Positions 43,790-54,161 of a DNA stretch of 64,000 nucleotides are shown in pieces (position 1 is the stretch's first letter; the number at the start of each line of letters is the position of its first letter). The notes under the pieces were generated by a model. The model searched no databases. It worked only from the letters and a program-made list of their open reading frames with translations, and was not told the DNA's origin. Source of the stretch: Asterias amurensis. Taxonomy: Eukaryota; Echinodermata; Asteroidea; Forcipulatida; Asteriidae. The position numbers and the translations under genes were made by a program. The stretch spans positions 3,154,931-3,218,930 of the forward strand of contig NC_092667.1 of NCBI RefSeq assembly GCF_032118995.1. The letters are read 5' to 3'.

Positions 43790-44345
43790 AATCCAATGTC
43801 ATCGTTGGTATCAAAAGGCAATAAAAAGGGTGTTCTTACTAGATATTTTGATGTAAAGTTGCATGACCAAGCAGAACATGTTTCACCAGCCATCATATCA
43901 TCAACTGAATAGAAGTCCTCATCATCCACCAAGTCCAGATTCCATTGGCTCAAGCGAAGACATCTTTTCGCACCTTTGTTGATCTAAAACGATCCCCAGC
44001 ACAAACCTGTTTACTAGAGAACAAAAGAGTGACGTGACCAACAAAAGGATAAATGATAAGGGGCCCTCATCCCGACGTCTTGAGAGATCTTGCCGAACCA
44101 AACGTTTTAGGGACCAACCACTACTTTCCAGCTTGAAACGCGCTAGTATGTATGCATCCAAAAATTGCTACGCTCTAACTCATCAAATTTGTAAGGCATT
44201 ACACCAGTGAAACAAAACACTAGTGGTGCATCTAATTGAACTTCAGTGAACAGAGAACATACCTTCCATTGCACCCAGACCAACAAGACCAACACTTGTT
44301 CCAGGCAGCCGAGGGGGTCCACCAACAGGCACAGGTGTTTGCACA
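43790..44345 (-). pseudogene. Gene-like fragment, right arm of an inverted pair
   Basis: On the minus strand VVQTPVPVGGPPRLPGTS, then an acidic VDDEDFYSVDDMMAGETC, correspond to the left arm at 39400-39850. The central part reads LESSGWSLKRLVRQDLSRRR and differs from the left arm. The frame is broken in several places. The family is unknown. Confidence 0.5.
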
Positions 44346-44539
44346 ACTCTGCGAGTTTTTCATGGGTTTGGATGAGGCCCTAACATACATGAAATACTCA
44401 TCCGAATGAGCTGCTCCTACACAATGATTCCAAAAGATATTTCTGTGGTTTTACCTTGAACTCTGAAAAGTATTCTCAATATCTTTCAGAGCTAAAACCC
44501 TAATGAAAAATACAACAAGTAATGAAATTTTATCATTGT

Positions 44540-44800
44540 ATTTGATAGAAATGTCCATATCTCTGCAAGATACTTCCATAATTTTGCTCAATTTCTGACA
44601 ATCGTTAACTTCACTCATGAGAAAAGTCAATACTTTTGAATATACTTACTGAGATTTAACAAAACAAAAAGGAATTAAGTTTTAACGGTCATTTGTTTGA
44701 TAGAAATGTCCATATCTCTGCAAGATACTTAGATTTCCATAATTTCGTTTTTATGTTTGCCCAATTTCTGAAATAATGACTTTGCTTTCGAGAAAAATAA
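44540..44800. repeat. Pair of direct repeats of about 80-150 bp
   Basis: GATAGAAATGTCCATATCTC, TGCAAGATACTT occurs at about 44548 and again at about 44699, followed in each case by a CAATTTCTGA word. Confidence 0.6.
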
Positions 44801-44949
44801 TTATTTTAATTAAAACAACTCTTTTTCGTGGTCTCATTCTTTTGTAGGAGCAACTCGTACAGTTAAACTAACTACATTAAAATAACTACACGAAGACATA
44901 TGATTCAGAAAGGACGGTTAGGGTTTTCTCTTCAACTCTATGCATCTCA

Positions 44950-45338
44950 AATTTGTTTGGAATTTCTCTAAACAGTTTCAATCAGAGTGCTCTCTGACTG
45001 GTCAAACTGTTTCCCAAGAAGACAATCAGAGTGCCCTGATTATCCGCAAGGGAAGGTATCAATTATTTTCATCCTAAAGTCCCACCAAAATTTTATTGAA
45101 GGTTCTTTGAAAAATTTAAACCAGTGTGCTTTCTGACTGGTAAAACTGTCCCAAGAAGACAATCAGAGTGCCCTGATTATCCACAAGGGAATGTAATCCC
45201 TGTATTCATATAAACAAAAAATGGAAGAAAAATTTGTTTGAAATTTCTCTGAACAGTTTCAATCAGAGTGCTCTCCGACTCGTAAAACTGTTTCCCAAGA
45301 AGAAAATCAGAGTGCCCTGATTATCCGCAAGGGAAGAT
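44950..45338. repeat. Three spaced direct repeats of about 100 bp
   Basis: Copies at 44953-45054, 45095-45191 and 45232-45335 share CAATCAGAGTGCTCTC, AAACTGTTTCCCAAGAAG and CAGAGTGCCCTGATTATCC. The spacers are unrelated and the period is about 140 bp. Function unknown. Confidence 0.7.
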
Positions 45339-45419
45339 GTTTTTCGGGGGATTGTAAGGCATTTTAATTAGTTTTTCATGTATGAATTAATTGAAATCTG
45401 AATCATACATCTTTAGTGC

Positions 45420-45760
45420 AGATAAGGGATGGATCTTGGGACAAAAGGGGCATTTAGAGTTATTCACCACACAGGGAGAAGTGTGGATGAATCTAACCAG
45501 AAGTCAAAGTGGTAATTTCACCATACAAAGGGTAGTATGGATATTTCACCACACAATGGTCGAGTAGTTCACAACACAAGGAGAAGTGTCATTTACCACA
45601 GTGTAAGGAATAGGTTGATCACCACACAAGGAAAAGTGTAAGCAAACCACCACTAAGCGGAAAGGGTCATAAATCACAGAGTAAAGAATGAGTAGATCAC
45701 CAGACAAGATTATTGGCACACCCCTGGAATATAGACTAATGTACAAAACTAACTAATTAA
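45420..45760. repeat. Degenerate satellite with CACCACACAAGG words
   Basis: Loose repeats of TCACCACACAAGGAAAAGTG type, intermediate between the 56 bp and 51 bp satellites. Confidence 0.55.
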
Positions 45761-45829
45761 ATAGCTATCATATATTAAGTCATATTAACTTGGACATCTA
45801 ATTTATAGACATGAAAAGGGTAACTATTT

Positions 45830-46915
45830 CAGTATGGGTAGATCAGCACACAAAGGAAGTATGAGTAGATCACCACACAAGGGAAGTATGCTTAAATTAC
45901 AATATAATTGAAGGGGAGAGAACACACCACACAAGGATAAGTATGGGCAATTCAAAACACATGTGAAAGTGTAGAGAAAAACTACACCAGGGGAAGTATG
46001 GGTAATTCAAAACACAAGTGAAAGTGTAGAGAATATGCAGCACCAGGGGAAGTATGGGTAATTCACCACACACTGGAAAGTGTAGAGAAAAACTACACCA
46101 GGGGAAGTAAGGGTATAATTCACAACACAGCTGAAAGTGTAGAGAATACACAACACCAAGGGAAGTAAGGGTAATTCAAACCACATGTGAAAGTTCAGAG
46201 AATACACAAGACCAGGGGAAGTATGGGTAATTCACCACACAATTGAAAGTGTAGAGAATTTGCAACACCAGGGGAAATATGGGTAATTCAAAACACAGGT
46301 GAAAGTGTTGAAAATACACAACACCAGGGGGTGTATGGGTAATTCACCACACAGTTGAAAGTGTAGAGAATTTGCAACACCAGGGGAAATATGGGTAATT
46401 CAAAACACAGGTGAAAGTGTTGAAAATACGCAACACCAGGGGGTGTATGGGTAATTCACCACACAGTTGAAAGTGTAGAGAATACGCAAATCAAGCGGGT
46501 GTATGAGTAATTCAAAACACAGGTGAAAGTGAAGAGAATACGCAACACAAGGGGGTGTATGGGTAATTCAAAACACAGTTGAAAGTGTAGAGAATACGCA
46601 ACACAAGGGTATGTATGGGTAATTCACCACACAGTTGAAAGTGTAGAGAATACGCAAATCAAGGGGGTATATGAGTAACTCAAAACACATGTGAAGTGTA
46701 GAGAATAGGCAACACCAGTGAAAGTGTGGGTAGTTCACAACACAGGTGAAAGGATAGAGAATACGCAACATAAGGGGGTGTATGGGTAATTCAAAACACA
46801 GGTGAAAGTGAAGAGAATACGCAACACAAGGGGGTGTATGGGTAATTCACCACACAGTTGAAAGTGTATAGAATTTGCAACACCAGGGGAAGTATGGGTA
46901 ATTCACCACATGTAA
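45830..46915. repeat. 56 bp satellite, second block
   Basis: Same consensus as 40080-43750 with variants GGGGTGTATGGGTAATTC and AATTTGCAACACC. The units are more diverged than in the first block. Confidence 0.88.
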
Positions 46916-46979
46916 AATAGTAATGAAATGTTTACTCATCTACAACAAAACCAATAAAATACACCTTAGATGAAGTGTC

Positions 46980-47235
46980 AAATTTTCTTTGACACCTAAT
47001 GAACCTATTCAGACACTAAAGTGTCATCTATTTCAGATATGCGAATCTGGTTTTTGAGAAAATAAAAATGGTATTTCCAGAAACAGGCACAGCAATATTT
47101 TGTACTGTTTTTTTTCTTTCTTTGACACCAAATGAACCTATTTAGACACTAAAGTGTCACCTATTTCAGATATGCAACTCTTAATTTTTTTGGAAAAAAT
47201 TTGACGTTTCCAGAAACAGGCACAGCAACACTTTG
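46980..47235. repeat. Pair of direct repeats of about 130 bp
   Basis: TTCTTTGACACC, then GACACTAAAGTGTC (a perfect palindrome) and CAGAAACAGGCACAGCAA, occur at about 46985-47100 and again at 47116-47235. Confidence 0.65.
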
Positions 47236-47514
47236 TACTGTGTTTTTTAATTTTCAATGGCAGAGATAACCAAAACCATAAAATCAGCTGACCAGCTGAA
47301 GAGTTGCATGGCTGCTAATTGCTGATATATGAGATGGGCAAAAACCTCCCTAAACGGAGGAAAAATTCCCATGCCGGCTCCACTATATGGCAACCAAGTT
47401 TGTCAACTCCATACATCAGCACACCTAAATTGAACGGCCTAAATGAATAGTGATAGAAACATAACTACATACAACTAAGCCTTTGACATACCGATTTGGA
47501 ATTTTGATTTGAAT

Positions 47515-47922
47515 GATTCACCACACAAGGAAAGTATAAGTGAATCACCATTGGTAAATTATAGGAAAATCACCACACAAGGAAAGTATGAATGATTTAC
47601 CATGGGTAAGTGTAGGTAGATCATCACACAAGGAAAGTATGAATGATTCACCATGGGTAAGTATAGGTAGATCACCACACAAGGAAAGTATGAATGATTC
47701 ACCATACAAGGAAAATATAGGTAGATCACCACACAAGGAAAGTATGAATGATTCACCATACAAGGAAAATATAGGTAGATCACCACACAAGAAAAGTATG
47801 AATGATTCACCATGGGTAAATATAGGTAGATCACCACACAAGGAAAGTATGAATGTTTCACCATGGGTAAGTATAGGTAGATCACCACACAAGGAAAGTA
47901 TGAATGATTCACCACTCAGGAT
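47515..47922. repeat. 51 bp satellite array
   Basis: About eight units of AATGATTCACCATGGGTAAG, TATAGGTAGATCACCACA, CAAGGAAAGTATG. Variants have ACAAGGAAAATAT in place of GGGTAAGTAT. The unit is a multiple of three, so both strands have long frames. It shares CACCACACAAGG and GTATGNNT words with the 56 bp satellite, suggesting common origin. Confidence 0.88.
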
Positions 47923-48026
47923 GTGCACATATTAATCTTGCAGACAAAGATGCTCTTTCAAGAAAAAGCCTTCATTATCTTGGTGATATTAGATTAAACC
48001 TGAAGATCCATCCCAGATACAAGTAG

Positions 48027-48127
48027 TTATAAATGTAGAGTTACAAACACTTCGAAAAAGGCATCTCCACCGGTGATGGACTGTAACTTGAATGGAGATC
48101 CGACACTCCCTGTCTGGATAAGTTGAT
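48027..48127 (-). CDS. Terminal coding exon of an unrecognised gene
   Basis: The acceptor CATCCTCTACAG precedes 101 nt that are open in phase 1 and read DQLIQTGSVGSPFKLQSITG, then GDAFFEVFVTLHL and a TAA stop. The phase fits the 54 nt exon at 49578-49631. Two further homologous terminal exons are at 50118-50173 and 51111-51255. I cannot name the family. Upstream exons beyond 51.3 kb were not found with confidence. Confidence 0.5.
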
Positions 48128-48169
48128 CTGTAGAGGATGAAAGAAAGAAAAGAGAAACAATATTAATGA

Positions 48170-48452
48170 TTTAATAGATGTTAAATTTGCATCGGGGATA
48201 AAGAATATTAATTTTTGGTCTTCACCCATATACACCGATGTGTGTTAGCACTGTATACTCGGGTGGGATTCGAACCCACGACCTTTGCAATTCTAGAGCA
48301 GAGTCATACCAACTAGACCACTGAGATTGCCCGGTAGCTAGAGGCAGTTCAAATCCTATGTTTTAGCAGCGGGTACTGCAAACGATTTAATAGATGTTAA
48401 ATTTGCATCGGGGATAAAGAATATTAATTTTTGGTTTATACCCATGTACATA
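48170..48452 (-). mobile_element. tRNA-derived SINE-like element with 60 bp direct repeats
   Basis: A tRNA-like module at about 48262-48345 has, on the minus strand, AATCTCAGTGGTCTAGTTGG (A box) and GGGTTCGAATCCCACCC (B box). It is flanked by two copies of a 60-base stretch beginning AATAGATGTTAAATTTGCAT (48171-48232 and 48386-48451). A partial relative is at 49890-50035. The anticodon stem is poor, so this is not a functional tRNA. Confidence 0.65.
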
Positions 48453-48578
48453 TTAATGATAGTAAAGAAAATCTTTAACTAAGCCATACATGGTGTACAA
48501 CATACATCTGAAGAAAAAAGATGGGGGGATGATTTGTTTAACCAAAAAAAAGAAAACTGGTTAAAGCAGAGAAATCCC

Positions 48579-48727
48579 TTAAAGGCAGTGGACACTATTG
48601 GGTATTACTCAAAACAATTTTTAGCATAAAACCTGACTTGGTAACGAGTAAAGGGAAAAGGTTAATGGAATGAAACATTGTGAGAAACGGCTCCCTCTGA
48701 AGTGGCGTTGTTTTCGAGAAAGAAGTA
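48579..48727. repeat. MITE family I, left third only
   Basis: Starts AAAGGCAGTGGACACTATTG and continues to GTTTTCGAGAAAGAAGTA, then unrelated sequence. Confidence 0.75.
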
Positions 48728-49049
48728 CCGTCTTTAAATTGTCTACAAACAAAGCTATAAAGACATCAACAATAAAATTCACATGTGAGATTTTCAGCTT
48801 AAAACAGTGTCTACTTGCTGGGAAAACAGCCAAAAAGTTTTTCACATTGAGCTCAAACCCTTCAACGTTTTGAGAAGTGACAGCAAGTACCAACTCTGGC
48901 CAAAGCATTCGTCATCGGACACCAACCCTTCAAAATCTGAGAGACAATTCATGCATGAATCGTTTTTCAGATTCAAATGCTTTTCGGGTGAAAGATTATT
49001 CATATCCTCTGAAGGGAATCTTTTCTCAAAATAGTTGATACTGCAGTGT

Positions 49050-49235
49050 TTCAATTTCCCCAGGGCTGTATGCTTCGTTTTTGAAAGGGTAAGGGCACCA
49101 AGGCATTTTCTTGTTGGTAAAGGGCACCCTATGATGAAATTGCAAATTTGTACTGGAGCATTTCAAGGGCACCAAGGCAATGACCAGGGGACACGGAAGC
49201 AATCGCCTTCGTCGCCTCCGTGAAGTATCAGACCT
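49050..49235. repeat. Dispersed repeat with GGGCACCAAGGCA words
   Basis: GAAAGGGTAAGGGCACCAAG, then GGGCACCAAGGCAATGACCA. A related element is inverted at 63075-63240, and fragments are at 53478-53495 and 57640-57770. Confidence 0.6.
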
Positions 49236-49354
49236 GCCTACTATTAACACTATGACAAGGATTTTGTGCAAGCTTTTGGCGTAACATTTTGACCCAATTT
49301 TTAAAGGCTCAAGCAGTAAAAAGAACAAAACATCAAAATCAAAATGTAGAAAAG

Positions 49355-49548
49355 TCAAAATCAAATTCTGAGGTCTCAAAATCAAATTCAAGTATTTTAG
49401 TGGAAAATTACTTCTTTCTCAAAAACTACGTTAATTCAGAGGGAGCCGTTTCTCACAATGTTTTATACTATCAACAGCTCTCCATTGATCGTTAACAAGA
49501 ATGTTTTTATGCCAACAATGGTTACCAAAGGTGTCCAGTGCCTTTTAG
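49355..49548. repeat. MITE family I, right half
   Basis: From CTGAGGTCTCAAAATCAAAT to ACCAAAGGTGTCCAGTGCCT. Confidence 0.7.
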
Positions 49549-49577
49549 CCTTTCTGATACAGAGAAATGTATCTTAC

Positions 49578-49631
49578 CTTCAAAGTTGATTGACTTGCCA
49601 CGGTAGATTGTTGCCAACATCAAATGAGGAA
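49578..49631 (-). CDS. Internal 54 nt coding exon of the same unrecognised gene
   Basis: The acceptor CTTTTATCTACACAG and donor GAAG|GTAAGAT bracket exactly 54 nt. In phase 1 it reads PHLMLATIYRGKSINFE with no stop. Joined to the terminal exon at 48127 the frame continues into DQLIQTGSVGSPF. It is also in phase with the exon end at 51111 (ICFDYSINVMTT). Agreement of three phases is the main evidence that this is a real gene. Confidence 0.55.
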
Positions 49632-49889
49632 CTGTGTAGATAAAAGAATGAATGAAGAAAAAAAGTTTAAACATGTTGTCTAAAATATCAACGGACCATC
49701 AATGCAAATCTCAAAACATCAAACCATTTTTAGGAGCTTTGGGTTCGAACATAAAATGCTATATTATTTGTGTTTGAAACAGAATCAAAGTGCACCCAAA
49801 CCCATTTCAAAAGACAGAAAATACTGTTTTCTATGAAACTTCTAAGGAACATGAAGGTGTTTTTTCTACATCAAGATGCAGTGTATGGA

Positions 49890-50040
49890 CACTTGCATTC
49901 TAGAGCAGTGTCTTACCAACTAGACTACCGAGATTGCCCGGTATCTAGAGGCAGTTCGAATCCTATGCTTTGGCAGCAGGTACCACAAGGATTTATAATA
50001 GATGTTAAATTTGCATCGGGGATAAAGAATATTGTTTTTT
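49890..50040 (-). mobile_element. Partial SINE-like element
   Basis: Shares the A-box side (TCTAGAGCA, ACTAGACTACCGAGATTGCC) and the AATAGATGTTAAATTTGCAT repeat with 48170-48452. The B box is not preserved. Confidence 0.55.
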
Positions 50041-50117
50041 TACCCTTTGAAGTCGGTCAAGTTGTCACAATGCTGGCTTCGTCCTTCACAGATTTGCTGA
50101 TAACTCCTCTGACATGT

Positions 50118-50173
50118 TTATTGGTCCGCCTCTATGAACAAAGATCTGACACTCTGCATCTGGATTACTTGAT
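50118..50173 (-). CDS. Alternative or duplicated terminal exon (second copy)
   Basis: The acceptor CATCTTCTACAG precedes a phase 1 frame QVIQMQSVRSLFIEADQ and a TAA stop. It is homologous to QLIQTGSVGSPF in the exon at 48027. It may be an alternative last exon or a decaying copy. Confidence 0.4.
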
Positions 50174-51110
50174 CTGTAGAAGATGACAAAAAGTCATTTG
50201 AATTTTGTTTGACATTTTATTAACAATTTATATCATCAAAGTTAGGGAACGACTTCATCCAGGAATTTTGCACAGCCAACTGTGTGGACTTAACATGTTA
50301 ATTACAAACTGAAGGTTACATGCATAATATTTTGTCTTTGGAAGTAGGAAAATGTTATCGAGTAAAAGGCCTGGCCATTATGTGCACTATAATATACTTC
50401 TTATAGGTCTTGCTAATAACAACTATTTGGACTCCCCCTCCCCAAAGTACAACAAAAAACGAAAACAAACTAAAGTAGTAAATACGTCATGCCTGATGCT
50501 AATAACAAGCAGCAAATGGTGATTTTTGTTGAGCAACTGAGATATTTTGAGTAGCATTTTGCTGTGCTATACAAGGGTCTCATTCCGTACACCCATGAAA
50601 CTTTCTCTTAACCATCAGGTTGATCAACTTGAACTGAATGGTGCCAAACTTTGTAAAAAGCATCAGCCCAAAAAATCTGTGATCCCCAAAGAACTGGAGC
50701 TCTTTAACCTTAGTGCATCCTTCATATAACTCGAAACTTGTCTTCACTTTGGATTTAAAAGTGACTTTATTTTGTCAATTACTCAGCTTCATGTTTTGAT
50801 GACGTTGTTGTTTTCATACGGGGAAATTAGACGTATACAAACTTAGTTCAACAGCAAGCAATGCAATGCATGAATAAATTAGTATGTGGATTTTTGACTT
50901 CACAAAATGACTGACTGTGTGATTAAAGTAAAAGGAAAACCACGCAATTTCAAGGCATACTTGTGTGGATCGTTATATTGTACTTTAAAAACATTTTTTC
51001 TCAAACGGTTTCAAATGTTATTCATAGACCAACTCGCCCGATCCAAGGCAACGTGTCCCTTTAAAAGTTTTGCTTATAGACAGTAGTGGGAATAGTAGTG
51101 TGAATCGTAC

Positions 51111-51255
51111 CTGTAGTCATGACGTTGATTGAGTAGTCAAAACAGATTGCTGGAGAGCCTTCAAGACTTCAACATTGATAGATTGAGACATCTCTGCTCA
51201 GTGTGATGGAAAGCCACCGTGACTGAAGATCGGACAATCTCTGTCTGGATTACTT
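51111..51255 (-). CDS. Third homologous terminal exon, overlapping an internal exon end
   Basis: The acceptor TTCTTCTCCAG precedes a phase 1 frame EVIQTEIVRSSVTVAFHH and then TEQRCLNLSMLKS with a stop. The same stretch ends at a donor (ACTACAG|GTACGATT, 51107-51110), and in another frame its last part reads SPAICFDYSINVMTT, which joins in phase to the exon at 49631. So the region may serve as a last exon or, with an inner acceptor (CTCTCCAG at about 51155), as an internal one. Confidence 0.35.
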
Positions 51256-51681
51256 CTGGAGAAGAAAAAAAGAAATGACAATCAAATTATTAATAATAAT
51301 ATCATAATACATGAGTGCACTCTTAATTGATACAGCCATGAAGAACAATGTTGCAAGACGCTTTCACAAAGCACAAAGATTCAAAGATGAAGATCAATAT
51401 TGCCACAGTGATTTGCACTGTGACATAACACTTTGCTAAGAAAAAAACATCTTTAAGATTAAATTTAGCAAGGCAACTGTTACAATGCATTCAAACTTAG
51501 GCCTTAAATAGAACAAATCACCAGGGGAAGGTCCAGCACTTTCGTCAAATTTGGGCCTAAAATCGAAAATATCACAAGGGGTAAGTCCAGCAGTTTTATC
51601 AAATTTTGATTCTGTGTTTGACACCCTTGAATTTCCGCAATTCCGTCCGTATTTACAGTCTGCTCATGGAGTCATGCAGAA

Positions 51682-51769
51682 TCAACAGGTCCCCATTACT
51701 TGTTACAAAGAAAGGTTTTATGCTAATAATTATTTGGAGTAATTACCAATAGTGTCCACTGCCTTTAAA
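51682..51769. repeat. MITE family I, right end only
   Basis: CCCCATTACTTGTTAC to CAATAGTGTCCACTGCCTTT. Confidence 0.7.
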
Positions 51770-51879
51770 GTATTGGTTTTCAAAAAAACAAACTTGTTTT
51801 CAACACCTGTTGGTTGCATTTTCAAGAAATCATGCAAGAACTCAATATCAACTACATGTATCTAAATGATTGTAATCTG

Positions 51880-52560
51880 ATATCATATTCAACTCAGAAG
51901 AAACCAACATCAAGTCTTGGAATATCTTTTGATTGGAACAGCATTCACTTTTTACTGTAAAGTTCATGATAAACGCATCGTTATCTCAATGTACATTGAG
52001 TATGTTTAAAGTCCATGTACGTACAATGTTCGTATTATCACAACAGCCCAAACAATTTCAGAGAACTACTGATCATAACTAAGTGGTTTTAGGGGGTGTG
52101 TCAGCCAGCCTTTGATTACAAAGTTACAACATAACTACAAGGTGTCATGATATTGCTACTTGGAACAGCATTCATTTTTTACTGGAGTTCTAAGTCGGGA
52201 TTTGAAAAAAGATTTTCTAAATATGAATGTGGTCTGCAAAAATGTAACTACTTCCCTTTTTCAGTTTAACAATAATATGTCATGGTAAATGGAGTCATGA
52301 GGCTTTTCAAATTGTTGTGGAAAAAAAGGCAGATTGACTAGAGCAGGATTTGAACCTGAAACCACCAGTTTTAAACACGAGGCCCTTCTAGGGAAAAACA
52401 GCCTTACTTGAAAAATTATATTTTGAGAATAGCATATAGTGTAGAGGAAAAATGATAACTCATATTGGTCACATTTTCTTTGATGTGGATTATTTGTGGT
52501 AAATGTTACAAAGAAAGTAAAAGTCAATGTTTCTCAACACTGATAAAAGGAAGCTCTTGT
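51880..52560. repeat. Segment duplicated on both sides of TRIM gene F, left copy
   Basis: Blocks such as CATCAAGTCTTGGAATATCT, GGAGTTCTAAGTCGGGATTT and TATTTTGAGAATAGCAT recur in the same order at 56270-57185. It includes a tRNA-like fragment at about 52340-52385 (B box GGTTCAAATCCTGC on the minus strand). Confidence 0.6.
51945..52145. repeat. Direct repeat of about 195 bp, left copy
   Basis: AAACGCATCGTTATCTCAAT, then CAATTTCAGAGAACT, then GTGTCAGCCAGCCTTTGATT; repeated at 52850-53045. Confidence 0.65.
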
Positions 52561-52849
52561 TCATTCTAGTTAACTGCTCGGTATGAGTGAATTATCTTCA
52601 AACATAATAAGGTACAAAGTCGTCAACATGTTATCAGTCATCATGCTTGGAGACAATTCAAGAATCAGTGCAACATCACCTTGAGAGTTGATCGCAAAGT
52701 TTTTCCGTAGATGAAAAATTAAATAAAATTACCACATCTTTAATACCTTGACCCTTTTTTCGCTGGGAGAACTGGTTATACAACTTATTGTTGATAAAAA
52801 TACCTAGACTAGAATACTATACCAATTTGAATTCATTCTGAATGAGTAA

Positions 52850-53045
52850 AGTTCATGATTAACGCATCGTTATCTCAATGTACATCACATTGAGTGTGTT
52901 TAAAGTCCATGTTCATTTACATATAATGTTCGAAACGTCACGACAGCCCAGACAATTTCAGAGAACTGATCATAACTTACTGGTTTTAGGGGGCGTGTCA
53001 GCCAACCTTTGATTACAAAGTTACAATATAAGTACAAGTATGTTG
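52850..53045. repeat. Direct repeat of about 195 bp, right copy
   Basis: Partner of 51945-52145, with small insertions. Confidence 0.65.
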
Positions 53046-54126
53046 TATGTGCTGTACATTTGTTGTTGACACATTGCGACTGAAAATAAACCAGCTCTTA
53101 TATCGTGTTTTGTATTACATACTGTGAACACCACAATCCTCAAATACAGCTCATATTACCTTGGATGATAAGAAAGCTTTGACTTTGAGTAAGTTAAAAA
53201 AAAATTACCTTTACTTTTCTTTTACTCTTAATTTGTGTCTTATAGATATTTTTTACATTTACTACCACATAGATCCTTGTCAACCGATTGGTATAACATG
53301 AGTCTTGTGCCATTCTACATTTCGCCATGTTTTTAATGACGCAATAATGGACCCTCCAATATGAAAATAGATACAGGATGGGTATATTGATTTTTCATGT
53401 TTGTTACCAAACAATCCATGGGCTGGAATTATATTTCTGAAAAGGGCAATGCCATTTTTATTTTGCAAAGAGTACTTTTGAGGGGCACCAAGGCCAATAC
53501 CACTTCTTGGTTATGTCACAGCGAACTGGTTGGTGTTTGTGTTTACATGTTTCTTTTTTAAGTAGGGTTTTCAAAGTATTGGGGTGAACAAGTTTCTGTG
53601 TCTTTTTTTGTGTGCAACACTTAACACTTTATAGCTGAACACTTTACAAAATTCATGGATCCACAACAAGAAAATTTAAATGCATTTTGTTCATGCATTC
53701 AATGTTTGTATCATAATTCTTGGTTAAAATGTCAAAAAGAGACAGGCAATCTTCTTGAGCAATCTTTGAACACCACACTAGTTGAAGAGAGAACTTGCAT
53801 TACCAAATGGACTCATGGTTGCACCAGTTATAGATTCAGATTTTTACAAGACATCGATGCAAAAAGAAAAATGAATAAAATGCTCAATTCTCAACAAATA
53901 TGACATTTCAGACAACAATATTTCATGGGATGTTTTCTACTACCATCATCATTAGACCGTGTAAGTTTTATGTTGATCTGTGATCTTCACGATTTGTGTT
54001 TCTTACCAATTCTGTAACGTTCCTTACAGAACAACAACAAAAACCACCAAAACCAAACCCTGTAATCTAATCATCTACAGTAGGTTAATTTGATGTTGGT
54101 ATTATTTCTTTTTTTCTGATTTACAG
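53046..54126. other. Upstream region and 5' UTR intron of TRIM gene F
   Basis: The last 100 bases (54030-54126) match, inverted, the intron before genes C and E. Possible donors are at 53188-53198 (TTTGA|GTAAGTT) but no exon resembling those of B, D and G is obvious. An 82-codon frame at 53655-53903 has no recognisable feature and is treated as chance. Confidence 0.35.
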
Positions 54127-54161
54127 GTTAACAGTTCAAACTATTTCAATATTCATACAAC
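54127..54161 (+). other. 5' UTR start of the coding exon of TRIM gene F
   Basis: The acceptor TTTTTCTGATTTACAG|GTTAACAGTTC is as in genes C and E. Confidence 0.65.

Noticed and set aside
47545-47935. Overlapping frames of 115-127 codons on both strands
   Set aside because: The 51 bp unit is a multiple of three, so several frames remain open by construction.
48240-48350. tRNA gene candidate
   Set aside because: Good A and B boxes, but a poor anticodon stem, 60 bp direct repeats and a second partial copy show a SINE-like repeat.
53655-53903. 82-codon frame upstream of TRIM gene F
   Set aside because: No recognisable motif, no paralog and no splice context; chance is the simplest explanation.
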